Of a stretch of 64,000 nt of DNA, positions 1 through 13,100 are shown piece by piece. The position numbers and the translations under genes are program-made. The notes beneath the pieces were generated by a model. It was not told the origin of the DNA, made no database searches, and saw only the letters and a program-made list of their open reading frames with translations. This DNA is from Torreya grandis (Eukaryota > Streptophyta > Pinopsida > Cupressales > Taxaceae): the NCBI GenBank assembly GCA_037957365.1, contig JARHVA010001923.1, forward strand, positions 1,480,001 through 1,544,000, in the 5' to 3' direction. How positions within the stretch are numbered: position 1 is the first letter of the stretch; each line of letters opens with the position of its first letter.

Positions 1-2849
1 CAAACACTAATGACCTTTGCTCAACATTAAAGGTTTTATAAGCCCATGTCAACACTTAAAATCATCGATGACTAATTGAAGACCATGTAGTATCTTCTCC
101 ATATTAGGTGAGAGAGGAGAAGCCCTTGCATTAAAAAACAAAATCAAAACTATTATGTGAACTTATCGTCATTAATATCAATGGAGTGAAGAAAACCAAA
201 AGTGAAACTAAAATAAGAATACTATTACTACCAAAAATGTCATTCAAACATTTGACCTAAACTCCAAGCGAATAACTAACTCGAAAAGGGGAATAGTCCT
301 CTAGCCTCTAATGGATTCTTCAACCTTGAGTGTGACACTTAGATTTTGTTAATCATAATTATCGTAATAGACCCATAAATGATGCAATCTTATTCGATAA
401 CACAAGCATGAGGTGACATTATGAAAATTTGTATTTTGAAGGTGTCAATTTCTACCAAAAATACACTTTTATATATTATTTTTCAATAATTTTGCTGCAA
501 AAAACATATAAGGTCACTTTAAATTAAAAAATTAACCTTTATAATGTGTCTAGAACTTCCAACAACCTATAAATTGACTGGTCACATGACCACATTTGGA
601 CAAAATAGTGTTTTGTCAAAAAAGTGTTGTAGTACAAGTAACTCTGACAAATGCGATAAAATTATGACCAAAGGAAAATTTGAGTAAAAATATGATTTGG
701 AGGTTTGAACTCTTGACCTATGTCTTTATAAAATAAACACCACCAATTTTGATATAATCATTTACAAAATGTGAATAGAAGATTTACTATTTAAACCTAA
801 TTTTTCTATGTGGGAAAATAAAAAAAGAATAACTTGCATGTACTTTATTTTCACCTATGAATTTTTTTTGTAAAAGGAAAAAGGTAATTTTGTTTAAAAT
901 TTGTGTGGGTCCCATGTAACCCTAATGTTTTTTATACTTGAAAATTTAATAAAAAATTATTTTTGAAGCTCCTCTTAGATATTATATTGCATTTTCAAAC
1001 TGAGGCACCTCAATTTTATAGATCTACTTAGAATAACTTACAAAAACTCTTAGAAATATATAAAAATTTCATATATCAAAGTTGAGACCATACAATTCCA
1101 TAAAATAGAGATTTATCTAAACTTTTAGCTTATCAATAGTGAATAAAAGCATCCACATCAAATTGGGATACCATTACTACATATGAAGGATCATGCAACT
1201 GCATTGTTTACTTCAATGCACACACATGGAAATGAGAAGGTTTTATAACTTGGTTTGTTGAATTTTTATGATTTTCAAAAAAGATTGAAATTTTTAACAT
1301 CATATTTGTTTGACAGGGGTTGCCATTGTAAGGTACAAAGGTTGTACAGGTCCATTTTAGGTTGTACACATCAAACAATGGTTTTTAATGGCACTCAGAT
1401 CAATTTTTAGGAGATTTAATGTTGATAAAAGTTTATAAAACACATCAAAAATGCCATGGATAATTTTTTTTGGGATTTTAAGGCTTTAGTACTCACAAAA
1501 AAAGGTTTTTAAGATTTATATTTTTGATTTCAAGACTTTTGAACTATATAAATTAAGATTTGAGACCTTTGCATGTTATAAAATCAGATTTGGTAAATAT
1601 GTTTTCCATACAAAATGAATGTATGACTTGGAATTTTGAGTGGTAGTATATACAGGTGTTCTCAAACCATATAAAATAATAAATAAGGCTTCAAAAATGT
1701 TTTTTTAGGATTGAACATTTTATTTGACTTGCATACCTTTAGCACACCAAAAAATGACTTGCTCTCTCCTCCTTTACCATGATTCTATCTCTCTCCTCCT
1801 TTACCAAAACTTTGATATCATTGATGGGATTGATAAATGCATTTATAGATGTAAAAAAATACATTTTATTTATTTTACAATAAAACTTTATTAAATTTTC
1901 TATATCTTTGTTAAAAAACTTTTCATGAAGCCCACACTTTAAAAGCTTTTACAAAGGTAGTTTTTGGGACTTAACTACCACATGGGTTCAACCCATTAAA
2001 ATCAAATACCTAAGTTATTTATTAATAATGTCATTATTAACCTAATAAAATAATAAATAAAATAAATAATCCAACATGGGTGTCTGTGAGGGTTTACTAT
2101 TTGACTTTGTCTATCATTAAAGCCCTAAAAATGTAAACCTTAGATCCTACACAATAAACACAATAGAGATAAAATTATAATGGGGGAGTCATGAAATATA
2201 AATAGCTTATTTATCCTCATAAATATTTGCATAATTTGAGTGTTTTTTACATAATTCAAATGGGCTTTAGGCCGATGTAGTCCTCCCTCCTAGAGTAATT
2301 TGTGAATCTTGACTTTACTATATCTATACAATTAGATATATTACTTTAAATGTTTGACAATGAGTGCCCTTGACCTAAAATAAAATGAATTAAGACTTGT
2401 TTTATGAATGTTATAATAAAACATAATTAAAATTGGAATAAATAGTGCTATTTTTTTTAATGTGCAATATAATTGTCAAGTGATTGCAAGATATACTTGG
2501 AGAGGCCTTGATGTGATTATATAAAGGAATATTTTGAATATTTCCATTAATTAACCTTAATAGAAGAAAAATATAGGTAAAATTAAGTGTATCAAATTTA
2601 AAAAGCTACCATTGGAGCATGGGGGACAAGGCCACACTATTGGATAAGGTCATAGTGTGGCCCTATCTGCCTAGTGTGGTCCTATACTAAAAGGACAAAG
2701 GCTATTAGAACTAGACTGACAAGAGTCTATAAATAGAATAGTGATGTTTTAATGATGTTCTAGGTTATTAAAAGGTATTAAATATTAAAAAAATCTCTTT
2801 TAGATATTACAAGTTAATGGAATTTCAAGTAAGAAAAATAAGGTAAGGA
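1..2849. other. AT-rich intergenic DNA, no gene seen
   Basis: No reading frame here has a recognisable domain, and stops are dense in all six frames. Base composition is strongly AT-rich with long A and T runs. The only structure I can point to is a short GC-richer hairpin near 2.63 kb, listed separately. It is most likely very old repeat or unique intergenic DNA. Confidence 0.6.
2630..2662. repeat. Perfect 11-bp inverted repeat (hairpin)
   Basis: GGCCACACTAT at 2630-2640 is followed after an 11-base loop by its exact reverse complement at 2652-2662. A third partial copy (AGTGTGGTCC) follows about ten bases later. The stem is far more GC-rich than its surroundings. Its function is unknown. 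Confidence 0.6.
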
Positions 2850-3380
2850 TCTTAAGATTAAACATTGTCAAGCACTTAATGGTTAAATTTGAGTGTCTAC
2901 ATTTTCCCACACATTATTAGAGTAATAAAATGAAGTGAAATTACTAGAGTAGATGATGTGTGAACCTAAGTGTGTATACACACTTTATATTTTGATGTGA
3001 AGCTTGATCATGCAAGATGACTTAATGAAATACCTACAACAATGCCACTAAAAGTAGCTATTATCTATATTTGAAATTATAAAATCCAAAAATTGAAAAT
3101 TGAAAATTGAAAATTGAAAAGATAAAAATACAAGTATACACATAAAAGAGTATGAAATATAATTTCCCTATAACTTGAAAGTGGAGAAGTGTTGCCCCAT
3201 TTTTGAGGAATTTGAAGAAATATTAAACTTGTGATGAATTTAAAGTGATCAAGTCTCAATTTAAAAAACCAGTGAAAGGGATTGTTTGTTCCAACTCTCA
3301 TATTAATATGTAGTGTAATATATAAAATAATTTAATGGTGGAATCACTAAATGTGTCTTGATATAATAGAAAAAGTGCAA
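2850..3380. repeat. Degenerate repeat, possible partner of 6340-6870
   Basis: A core with AAGTGTGTATACACACTTT near 2970 closely resembles AAGTGTGTATGCACACTTTG near 6420. Upstream of both lies a similar 'ctacattt-ccc' stretch. The wider alignment is weak and was judged only by eye, so the boundaries are approximate. Both blocks are followed a few hundred bases later by a GAGATGAG-type hairpin, which suggests two old copies of one repeat family. Confidence 0.35.
3092..3119. repeat. (ATTGAAA)4 microsatellite
   Basis: Four exact tandem copies of the 7-mer ATTGAAA are visible. It is a simple sequence repeat without a coding context. Confidence 0.85.
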
Positions 3381-3860
3381 CCATATACATTGAGTGTCAC
3401 TAGAGTTTGATGTGGTCCACTTGAAAAAATGAGATAGATCATACCACTGTAGACAGATCTAGATTATATTTTAAATATTGTACCTTTAAAAATTTTGAAC
3501 TTTGAAAAAATGAATTTTTAAATTGACATGTATAAACATGAAAATGAATGAATATTTTTCCTCTTATATTTGAGCCAAATTGATATTGAATGCTAATTGA
3601 ACTTATAATTTTTTTAATTGTAACTTGTAATTATTTAAAACTTGTAACTATTTTTCACATGGCCATGCATATGCCTCAAGCATATGTGAATCTATATCTA
3701 AATAAATGTTAAAATAAGTTAACATCCATGCCATATAACTTCATAATCTAATTTTTTTGAATCATGTTTTAATTATAAAAACTATATAGTGTCATAAGTA
3801 TGAGATTTATTGCTCATAAGGACTTGACTTATCAAGACAAGCCCCATTGTGATGCCCCCA

Positions 3861-3903
3861 TTTTGAGATGAGAGACATAGATTTCAAGTCACTCATCTCA
3901 AAA
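3861..3903. repeat. 12-bp perfect hairpin (TTTTGAGATGAG)
   Basis: TTTTGAGATGAG at 3861-3872 is matched by its exact reverse complement CTCATCTCAAAA at 3892-3903, with a 19-base loop. A related hairpin occurs at 7639-7682. The stem therefore seems to belong to a repeat family rather than being a chance palindrome. Confidence 0.65.
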
Positions 3904-5062
3904 TAGAATTGTAAAATATATGAAAGATACAATCATGTAGTATCATATGAATATTTAAATTGTATTACATCATAGTATTTCACATTGTATTTAATTGCAT
4001 ATTTAACATGTGTTAGATAGATATATCATTGAATAACATAAGAAAGATGTGTATGATATGTATCATGGAATAAGAGTAAATTATAAAATATAAGCATTAC
4101 ATGATATGCATTATGACACCATAATACAAAGCATTGTTATATAATGTCACACAATTTGTAAATAATATCACACAAAAGGCCCAAAAGTCACACATAAGGT
4201 ACATGTGAATGTCATATAAACACACAAGGCCAAGGGACACACTCAACTGGCATGATGATGACACACAAGAAACAACATGTATAAATTACACACATAAGTA
4301 CAAGTTACACACATAATAAGCAATCAATTCATATATTATCATGTACTAAAGTAATAAATAAGCATAAAGTAAATGAGTCTACTCTACATCAACCAGATGT
4401 ATCAATGTCATTGTTAGAAAATAACATATCCATATGACATAATGTAAAGTATGAGTGAGTATAATTTTTTTGTATGATATGTAGCTCAATAGGGTAGAAA
4501 GTTTATGGATAGACACAACTTATCAAAGTTTTCATGGAGAAAGAAGAGATGCCCCTTACTTAACAATTTTTTTGGGTAAAAAGGGGAACCCCACATCAAA
4601 TAACCATGTAATAGTATGTCATGTATCATACTCAAATACCTTGTGAAAAGCATTGTATATTGAAGATTTAAATATGATATCTACTTGATATGAAATAAAT
4701 GACAAATGTAAAGAAGTAATCTAGAAATTTTTGAAGATGCTTGTAAGCCTTGATTTTTTACTTATTGAAAATATTTTGATTATTATGATTTTTTGACATA
4801 TATATTTTTTTTGGAATTTTTGAAATATTTGATTTTTTTTGAATTTTTGAAATATTTGGATGTTTTAAAGGTTTTGAAAAAGGTAAAATAGTTGGTGTAA
4901 GTAATAGGGGGGAAACCAAAAAGGTCTGACTCTAACTCCTAATTTATAGGGGTTACAAATAATCAATTGACCACATAAGAATTTTATCAAATAATTGACT
5001 ACCATATTACAGAGATCAATTTCATTCATTAATCATAATGGATTACCATTTCATCACATGTG

Positions 5063-6160
5063 TTTAACCCTAAAATGATATAGATTGGGGTTATCTATAT
5101 TTTAAATGGGTATATATAAATGAAATGGCACAAGGGTGATAATAGATCTGTAATAGGTCAATTAGATGATAAACTTAAATATAAGCATACACTAAATTTA
5201 TTATGCTAAGATAGTCTAAATATGGGAAATAAAACTATGATATATATAGAAATGATAAAGAAATAAATTACCTAGCTTATTATGATGTTAATGTAGTTAT
5301 GGATCTAGAATAAGATGAAGGTAGGAAAGAAGGATTTTCTATAACAATCATCAAATTCTAGTTCTAATGCTTTTGGCTCTCTAAACAATAACATTATCCT
5401 AGGATGGTTGCATTGATGTTACTATCTAGGTTTGATGCTAGTGTCTTGTAAAAAATATCTAATAAAATAGGATACGACCACCTAAATGATTCTAGGTTTT
5501 GCTTTACCTTCACTCTAGTGCATTCATATCTATGTCATGGACTATTTCTCCTTGTGAAATGGTAAAAACCTAGTTTTCCATCTTCTTAGTGACCTTGGGG
5601 AAAAATGGGTTAGTGGGCACACAATGTCAAGGTTCCCCAAATACCCCTCTATTAATAGGTGTTGTCTACAAAGCTAATACTTAGAAGAGGGCCTCATATG
5701 TATGTATTTCTCCCTTCTGTGTTGGATTGTGTGTGAATCATACAATATGTGAAAATCAAGTATAATAGTGACCTATCTTGTAACTTTATAAAATAGGTCT
5801 CTTGGGATGGTCCTTTAGTACTTAATACTTATAGATGGGAAATAGGAATAAAGAGGGAAAATTTTGATCAATTAAATGCCCTTTGGTCTTTTACTAGGTG
5901 CTCTTTAAGTGAGGAATGAATGAGGGTTGATACTATATTTATATCAATCCATTTGGAGTAATAACTCACATTAAATCACTTAGTTCAAATTTTAAGATAC
6001 ATTTCATTTGAAAATTGGATGACTTTAGGGCACTAGACACTTACATCAGGATATGATAATAACATTGACACTACTATCTATCTAAAACATTAATGTCTAA
6101 TGAACAAGAAAGTAGATATAGATTATGAAATTATAGATATGGAAGAAAAGTACCTTTCAA
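5063..6160. repeat. Dispersed direct repeat, left copy (1.1 kb)
   Basis: This block aligns by eye with 62884-64000 in the same orientation. Similarity begins at GTTTAACCCTAAAAT in both copies and continues through several shared blocks, such as 'gaaatggcacaagggtgataat' and 'catacactaaatttattatg', to the window end. No reading frame is conserved. It could be an LTR or another non-coding repeat. The right copy is cut by the window edge, so its end is unknown. Confidence 0.75.
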
Positions 6161-6730
6161 TAATTTTGGGTAACATATAAGACCTAGGTCATTAACATAA
6201 TATTGGTTAGACTAAGAGATCTAGGCTAAGGGGCACAAAGATAGAGTAGATATAAGACTTATTAAAGTAAGAAAGTTAAAGAGTAGAGAAGAACAACCAA
6301 GGTCTAATTTTTCCAAGTATATATAATATTGAAGTGTTATATAATCACAAAATACCATCTACATTTCCCCCTTTAATCTAGTAATGAAATTTGTAGTTTA
6401 AAGGAAAAGATTGCATACTTAAGTGTGTATGCACACTTTGTCTTTGTATGTGCCCAAATTAAGTGCTTTATAAAGGTAATTGACCTACAACCAAGATCAT
6501 GTTATGACATAAAATTAGTGCATATAATTTAGGTTGAAATTACTTGAAATATATTTAAATTGAAAGAGTAAGGTTTAGGATTACACTTGTGTGTCAATGT
6601 AATCACCTTTCTTATTGGTAAGTTGTTTTGAAAAAGATGAATAATTGTAAGACTCTAAAACTGAGATTAGGATAAATATAGATAAATATTTAAAGCACAT
6701 ATATCTAAGGATATTCACACACACAAATAT

Positions 6731-6745
6731 AGAGAGAGAGAGAGA
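6731..6745. repeat. (AG)7 microsatellite
   Basis: An uninterrupted AG run of about seven units lies in AT-rich non-coding DNA. Confidence 0.85.
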
Positions 6746-7209
6746 TTGGAAGGGACATGCCCTCAACTTTGAATCAAAAGTGAGTTTCCACTTGACAGTT
6801 GAGATTAGCTCAACCATGCAATCCAATGATACTTACAACCTAATGAGGTTGGATGATCAAGTCCAACCTAAAAAACTTGGCAATATTGAGTGATTTTATT
6901 ACCTTAACCATTACAAAAATAGAACCAACTATTATAGTAGATTGGCTCAATAAAAGTTTATAAAAATTTTCAAGGTATCATATGAATTTTTTTGTGATAT
7001 GATAAAAGTCCATAAAAAAGTTTTAAAATTTGAAACTAACTTGGATTTTATAATATTAGGCACATTTTTAATAGCACATGCACCTTATATATGTCTCATT
7101 ATAAAATTGTTTATAACAATAGTACCAATGTTAGAATTTAGTCAAAACTATGAATTTGAATCATATAACTACATGCTTTGGCCAATTCTGATAACTATGT
7201 AAGTGTGGA

Positions 7210-7640
7210 CATACTTCCAAAGTATTCCCCCACTATATATGAATAAATATGAAAATTTATATAATTACCAATGTGAAGGACATATTTACAAAACATGCCT
7301 CAATTGTAATATGGGAATGTTGAATACTAAATAGGTGTGGAAAACATGCTTCCAAAGCATGCCCCCAATGAATCTATAAATTGATATAAGTACCATAAAC
7401 TATCTATGAGTATAGAAAAAATTATTCTAAATCATGCCCCCACTAAATATAAAAACTATGAATATGTAGAATCCATGTCGTTATGACATGCTCTCACTAA
7501 ATCTACAAACTAATATAAGTACCATGTACTTAATGAGTGTGAAGAATATGCTTCCAAAGCATGCCCTTAATGAATATGAAAACTATACCAAGTGTGGAGA
7601 CCATGTATTTATGACATTACCCCACTAATATTCACCCCTT
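7210..7640. repeat. Degenerate tandem array with palindromic CATGCTT core
   Basis: At least seven degenerate units start near 7210, 7281, 7345, 7421, 7473, 7547 and 7601. Each has a core like CATGCTTCCAAAGCATGCC followed by 'cccact/caatga' and an AT-rich spacer. The best cores (7345, 7547) form a perfect ATGCTT/AAGCAT palindrome around CCA. Spacing alternates between about 75 and 53 bases in the second half, giving a higher-order period near 128. No coding frame runs through the array. Confidence 0.65.
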
Positions 7641-7682
7641 GAGGTGAGGGAAAGATAGGAACTAGTAGTTACCTCATCTCAA
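7639..7682. repeat. Hairpin related to the one at 3861
   Basis: TTGAGGTGAGG at 7639-7649 pairs with CCTCATCTCAA at 7672-7682, with one mismatch that would be a G-U pair in RNA. The stem sequence resembles the 3861-3903 hairpin, and both sit downstream of the related repeats at 2.9 and 6.4 kb. Confidence 0.5.
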
Positions 7683-7862
7683 AAGGATAAGCCAACTATA
7701 TAATATGTGAATGTAACTATGTAGTATATAGAAGGAAACATGTCTAGGTAAGTCTATCATTGAAGCACATAGAACCAATATGATCACATGTAGGTCTAAG
7801 ATGCATTATAAATATCATGGAAACACCTATATAGTAATAGTACAATCTCAACAAGTAGATAA

Positions 7863-7877
7863 ACACACACACACACA
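7863..7877. repeat. (AC)7 microsatellite
   Basis: A short uninterrupted AC run lies in non-coding DNA. Confidence 0.8.
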
Positions 7878-8276
7878 AGATCACTCAATAATAAGTCAAA
7901 AGACAATAGTCCAAGGAGACCACAAACAAGGGGCATGTTCAAATTCCACACACTCAAAGGGACATAACTTAGTAAAATGTCCATAAAATCAAGAATGACA
8001 TACTAAAATGTCAATGAAACCATACATAATCATAGAGGACAAAATCAAAGGAGCATATTCAAATGCTAGAACAAGGCATACAATAATAAGGCAAGACACT
8101 AAAGGAAGTATATAAACTAAAGCATAAGCAACTATCATAAACATGGCATATTAGCCCATGGATCCAGTGTGTTAGGATAATTATGTCAAGTGTATAACAT
8201 ATTAAGTACCCTATGTAATATATAACTATGGATAATAGGCATGTGTAAGTACATATGTAATATCAAAAATGATAAT

Positions 8277-9501
8277 TATATAAACCTTAAATTAGTCAAG
8301 CAAAAAAAATGATCTATTTTCACAGTCCATTCTTAGGAGACTCCAACTAGAGAATATGAGCTTTTATTCACATTTAGCCATGTTCTCTTATCTAACTTGT
8401 CTTGGTCTTACTACATTCCCTAGACATCATTTTGCTTATTCCCAATCATCCATATATTTTTAGAATTAGCCCTTTTAGGCCTAGACACCTCTTTTAGACA
8501 CATCTCCCTAGGTCCAACATCCCCTAGACAATATCACCCAAATAAGACTATAACACTGAAACCTAGGGTGTCCAATTTCTGATGATGTTATCCAAGCACA
8601 ATTTTGGATCTAAAGATTAGTTTTTTTATATGATAAGTCTTACCCCTTTTCTTTGATTTATTCCTAAGTTTTCCCATGCTATCCAAATGCAAATAAATCT
8701 CCCTTTTTTGATTTAATGAGTCTCCTATATAAAGGACTACACAAGGCATTTTATATCTAGCACTTACTATTTTGGCACATTAGAGATAATAAAATCAATC
8801 AGTAGTATAGCTCGCCTTCTCTTCATCACACATAAATTTTCATGATTGAAAAAGGAAGTTCCTATTAAAAATTCATTATTGCATAAATTGTGCACATTGA
8901 TTATGCACATTCCCTAAGGGAGAACTACATCAGATTTGGGACCTTAGCTTCAAGGTTATTGCAGGCAACAATCAAAATGATTATGTGATCATTCTTCACA
9001 CAACCCAATTTTTACCCCTTTTTACTTTTATTCTATTTTTTATTTCCATGTATGAAAAGTAATAGGTACTAAAGACTAAAATAGACCTATAACGAGCTTT
9101 AGTGACTTCTAGGACCTAAAATTTGGTATTCAGGGTCTACTAAGTAGATGAATAGAACGTAGAAAGCTTTTAGCCTCAAGACAATAGCACCGAGAAAGGA
9201 CTATAGTGATAGAAACTAGGGTGTCATATTTCTATCACTCTTATACAATAAAAAAATAGAGACCAAATACAAAATTTAGACACTATCCTAGTCCTACTCC
9301 TCTATTTCTAGGTTTAGAATCATCAGTTTCAACATAAAACTAGCTAAATCAATATTTCTTTGTCTTCTCTTTTATATGTAAGTTAAGTTGATCAAATTAG
9401 CATAAAACCTATATTTTACTACATAAAACCAAAATTTGCCCCATATTCTAGACCTTTATTACTTAGGAATATAACTCCAATATTTCAAAAATAATAAAAC
9501 A
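8277..9501 (+). repeat. Element A 5' LTR (about 1.2 kb)
   Basis: It aligns end to end with 17704-18949. The 5' terminus reads TATATAAACC against TGTATACACC in the 3' copy, so the canonical TG has mutated to TA. The 3' terminus is ...AATAATAAAACA in both. A sequence starting TGGTGGACTCGAC begins three bases after the LTR and occupies the primer-binding position, but I cannot assign its tRNA. Confidence 0.85.
8726..8733 (+). promoter_or_regulatory. Putative TATA box of element A LTR
   Basis: TATATAAA is followed by GGACTACACAAGG. The equivalent place in the 3' LTR (near 18160) reads TCTATAAAGGACTACACAAGG. Conservation in both LTRs, about 450 bases into each, fits a U3 core promoter. No transcription start can be verified from sequence alone. 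Confidence 0.5.
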
Positions 9502-10083
9502 TTTGGTGGACTCGACTTACTTTGAATTTTTACACAAAACACCTCGAAACCCTAGGGATAATTATTTTTGATTTTTTGCTATAATTTCTTGATTTTTATT
9601 GAATTTAAAAATCATAAATCTACCAATTAATTCCAAAAATATCACATATTTTGTTCAAACCCTATATTTCAAAACTAGGTCATCAAACAACAAGCCATGC
9701 CTCCTTGCTAATTTTAAAACCTTTACAAATCAATTAACTTATCAAAAATTATTTCAAAAAAAGTAGTTTCTTATGAAAAAATTTAACTTCAAAAATTATA
9801 AATTTTGTATAAATTTTTGTGCATTTATCCTATTTCTAATAATTTTTAGAATTTAAGATTATTACATAAATTTCAAAAATTCTAAAACCCTAGTTCAAAA
9901 CCCTATATTTCCAAACTAGGTACTCAAACCTCAAAATTCCCTCCCTTAAAATTTTTAGAAAATAATTTGAATTTATTGCAAATTATTTGGGTCATCAAAA
10001 CTAATTTTCAAAATTCAATGTTAGTATTTCTTTGTGCATTTATTTGCTTCATAGTACTTTTCAAAATTTTCTTTGTTGATAAA

Positions 10084-13000
10084 ATGGCCACAAAGGCAAT
10101 TCCTTCTTCTCATCCCTTAGATAAATTTCTTAATTTTTCTTATAATTATGATAGTGATTAGACAAAATTACAAAATTTCACATTAGCAAAAACTATAGAA
10201 AATGATTTCATGTATAGTGAAGATAATGACTATTGTTGTAATGAAGGATATGATGATGTACGTAATTATCAAGGTGAATCAAAAATAGATTAATATTTTT
10301 CTCTTAAACCAATCTCTTTTATTCCTTCTTCTAATGAAAATAATTTTGATAAATGGGAAAGATACTTCTCACCTCATTCCCCTAGGCACAATGTACAAAA
10401 TGCACAAATTAATCATGCACTTCCAAGTAAACCTCTTATTGGTGATGATTTACATCCATGTGAACCTAATCTCTCTCTACCTTTTGCTACTACTATGTTC
10501 AAAATACAACAATATAGATGCAATAGAATCAAATTACTAGAGCACAATTCAAATGATGCAATATGTGTTCCTAACTCTACTCTTACAAAAAAATGTTCAA
10601 ATGATAACTCTTCTACTCTCACTTCTCATTTTGAAAATGAAGAAAATGCATATACTCCATCCATGGATTGAATAGATACACATGATATTACAAATTCCAA
10701 AGATAACTTATTGCATATTAGAAAGAAATTAACTCTTTCTCTTACACCTATCCTAGTAATGATGGAAGTGATGATGAATATGATAGTGAGAATGAAAATG
10801 AATATGAGAATGAAAGTGAATATGAAAATGATACTTCAAATTTTTCTATTTCAAATGCACAAAATGCAGGTTGTGATAATGCATGGAATAATGATGACTA
10901 TTATGCATGTAGTGAAGAAGAAAATGCACCTCATTCTTCTAACCCTTCTCTCATTCCTCTAAAACTTAATGCAATTACAAATGATGTTTCTACTTCTATT
11001 AATGATTATATGTCAAATGATGCACATGTTAATGCTAATATCACATCTTCTACTAAATTAGAATGTGATTCATAAAACATAAAGATACCAATGAATCTCC
11101 CAAGCCACCCCTCAATATAGTAGAACCTAGTTCTTACTCCTCACCTAAAGAGAATGGTAGCCCACATCCCTCTAGTAAGGTCCAAATTACCATTAATCCA
11201 AAGGTTCAAGTGAGCATACCCCCTCTTTATGATCCACTTGCTAAATGTAGCATTCCCATGGTTAAAATTAATAATCAAATTCAATGATTAAATGAACCAC
11301 TTCAAGATACTAATGTACCATATCATGAGATCATCTCTTTAATGCATGAAATTGGTGAACTGCAACACCAAGTACATCTCCTTACCTTGGAAAACAAAGC
11401 TAATAAATCTTGGATGGATGTTAATGATCTACATGGTAACCCTATTCCAAATAAATTCATAAAAGATGCATTACCTAAGCATTTCCAAATACCATCATTA
11501 CCTCACGTTGATGGAACTAGAGATCCATTCACACATCTTCAGGCCTTTTAGAAGGCTTTGCCACATCATGCAAGCCCTTTGATTCTACTCAAGTTATTTC
11601 AACAAACATTAGTGGGGGAAATGCAAAATTGGTTCTTTCATCTACTCCCCATTGGTTGATTACACACATATGATGACTTAGAGGAGGTATTTCTAAAAAA
11701 CAACATCATAAACATGGGCCCTCATGTTACATATGAGAAACTTTCCACATTACATTGGCATTCTTCAAAGCCAGTTAGCAAGTATATCTTATGATTCAAA
11801 GATCATTTGTTTATACTAATATACAAACTAGCAGATCTAGATATTCAACATATATTCATCAAAGGCCTTCACCAACCTCTCCTCAAGCATCTACTATATT
11901 AGATAGAGCCTTGTTTTAGACACTTGTGTTACATAATTCTAGATTTGGAAAATAAATTAGGATTAATTGAGGTAGATTCAGTTGATTAGATCACTCTAGA
12001 CTTCATAGTAGCATCTCAGATACAGATCCTACCACTCAGCATCCACCATGTCCTAGACAAGACAAGAAACCATAACTAGAAAAGCAATTAGTCAAGAATA
12101 AAGAGCAAGTTTTTAGAACACAACCTATAGTATGCACTATAAATAACTATCAAAAAACACCACTATAGTTTGATTTAGAGCAAGATAGCCCATCTATCAT
12201 TTTATTATCACTAATAGATAGGAGGTTAATCACATTACCTTCTATTCACTAACAAGATCCATATCTCTTACATAGATAGCCACTTCAACCTTTTTATAAT
12301 TATCATCGTATCTATAGACATAATGATGATAACTATTTTGGACTCCAACATTACATTTATAGATGTGTTGATGATGGTCTTATAGCATTTATTTAGGGGC
12401 CATATAGTTCTCCTCCATTATGGAACCCTAGACCTCATTCCTCCATGATTAAGTCATCTTAGGACATTCCTTTATAGGAATCATTGGTCACTCATCATGA
12501 GTGTAATGCAAGTTTTAGGATAGAATATCATAGGATATCTCATATTCCAACTATTTAGAAAGTTTTAAAACTAGTACATCACAAGCAATCCACATATAGA
12601 AATGTAGTCCATGGTATGCATAGTGTAGTTCCATATACATATCTATCAGAGTCATAGGCACCACAATAAAGTACTATTCTAGAGAGATATTCATAACAGT
12701 TGAATTTTTAGGGTTCTATCTCACGTAACAATCCACTATGATTAATACTAGTTGAACCCACATTATAGAGTAATAATTTAGAGAGATATTCATTACAACT
12801 AAGTTGATAGGGTCCTATTTCATGTAAAAACCCATTATGATTAAGATTAAATGAGCCCTCAACATAAGTTTTACCTCCATCTCAACATATTGCACATTCA
12901 TATACATCACAATAGAGGCTATAGGGTATTTGGTTACAGATAGATGAGCCTTTTTCATAGTAGACAATATCAACTACAAAGCACATTCCTACACAAGATG

Positions 13001-13100
13001 AGTAATATGGGCACTTGTTCTTGTGGTTGACAGGGTTCAGATAGTGCTATAGTAAAGTGTGATACATGATACATTCATTTTAGCATCAATTTATAGCTTC
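10084..13100 (+). pseudogene. gag: Ty3/gypsy-type gag, decayed (element A)
   Basis: Translation from ATG 10084 gives MATKAIPSSHPLDKF, then a long Asn/Ser-rich stretch. A frame change near 10.74 kb leads into a very acidic Asp/Glu/Asn segment (10760-11070). A proline-rich linker and a short helical segment (ELQHQVHLLTLENK) follow. From about 11450 the classic retrotransposon gag domain begins: PKHFQIPSLPHVDGTRDP, then HLQAF, a WFFHLLP-like core, and continued homology to about 11990. In-frame stops are mainly TAG and TGA, the first at 11549. The tail (12.1-13.1 kb) is Pro/Gln/His-rich with no zinc knuckle that I can see. The long N-terminal acidic extension is unusual for gag. The capsid domain call is firm; the outer limits are approximate. 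Confidence 0.75.
12681..12878. repeat. Two 99-bp tandem copies inside the gag tail
   Basis: AGAGAGATATTCAT begins at 12681 and again at 12780. The following blocks (ggg-tctat-tca-gtaa-aa-cca-tatgatta) correspond between the copies. The duplication lies in the low-complexity C-terminal part of the gag pseudogene. Confidence 0.65.

Noticed and set aside
3077..3301. 74-codon minus-strand ORF rich in Phe, Leu and Ile
   Set aside because: It covers the (ATTGAAA)n repeat and AT-rich DNA. Its composition is what such DNA encodes by chance, and no domain is seen.
7210..7640. CRISPR-like array
   Set aside because: Units are degenerate, spacing is irregular and the spacers are themselves related. There are no cas genes, and the window is plant nuclear DNA.
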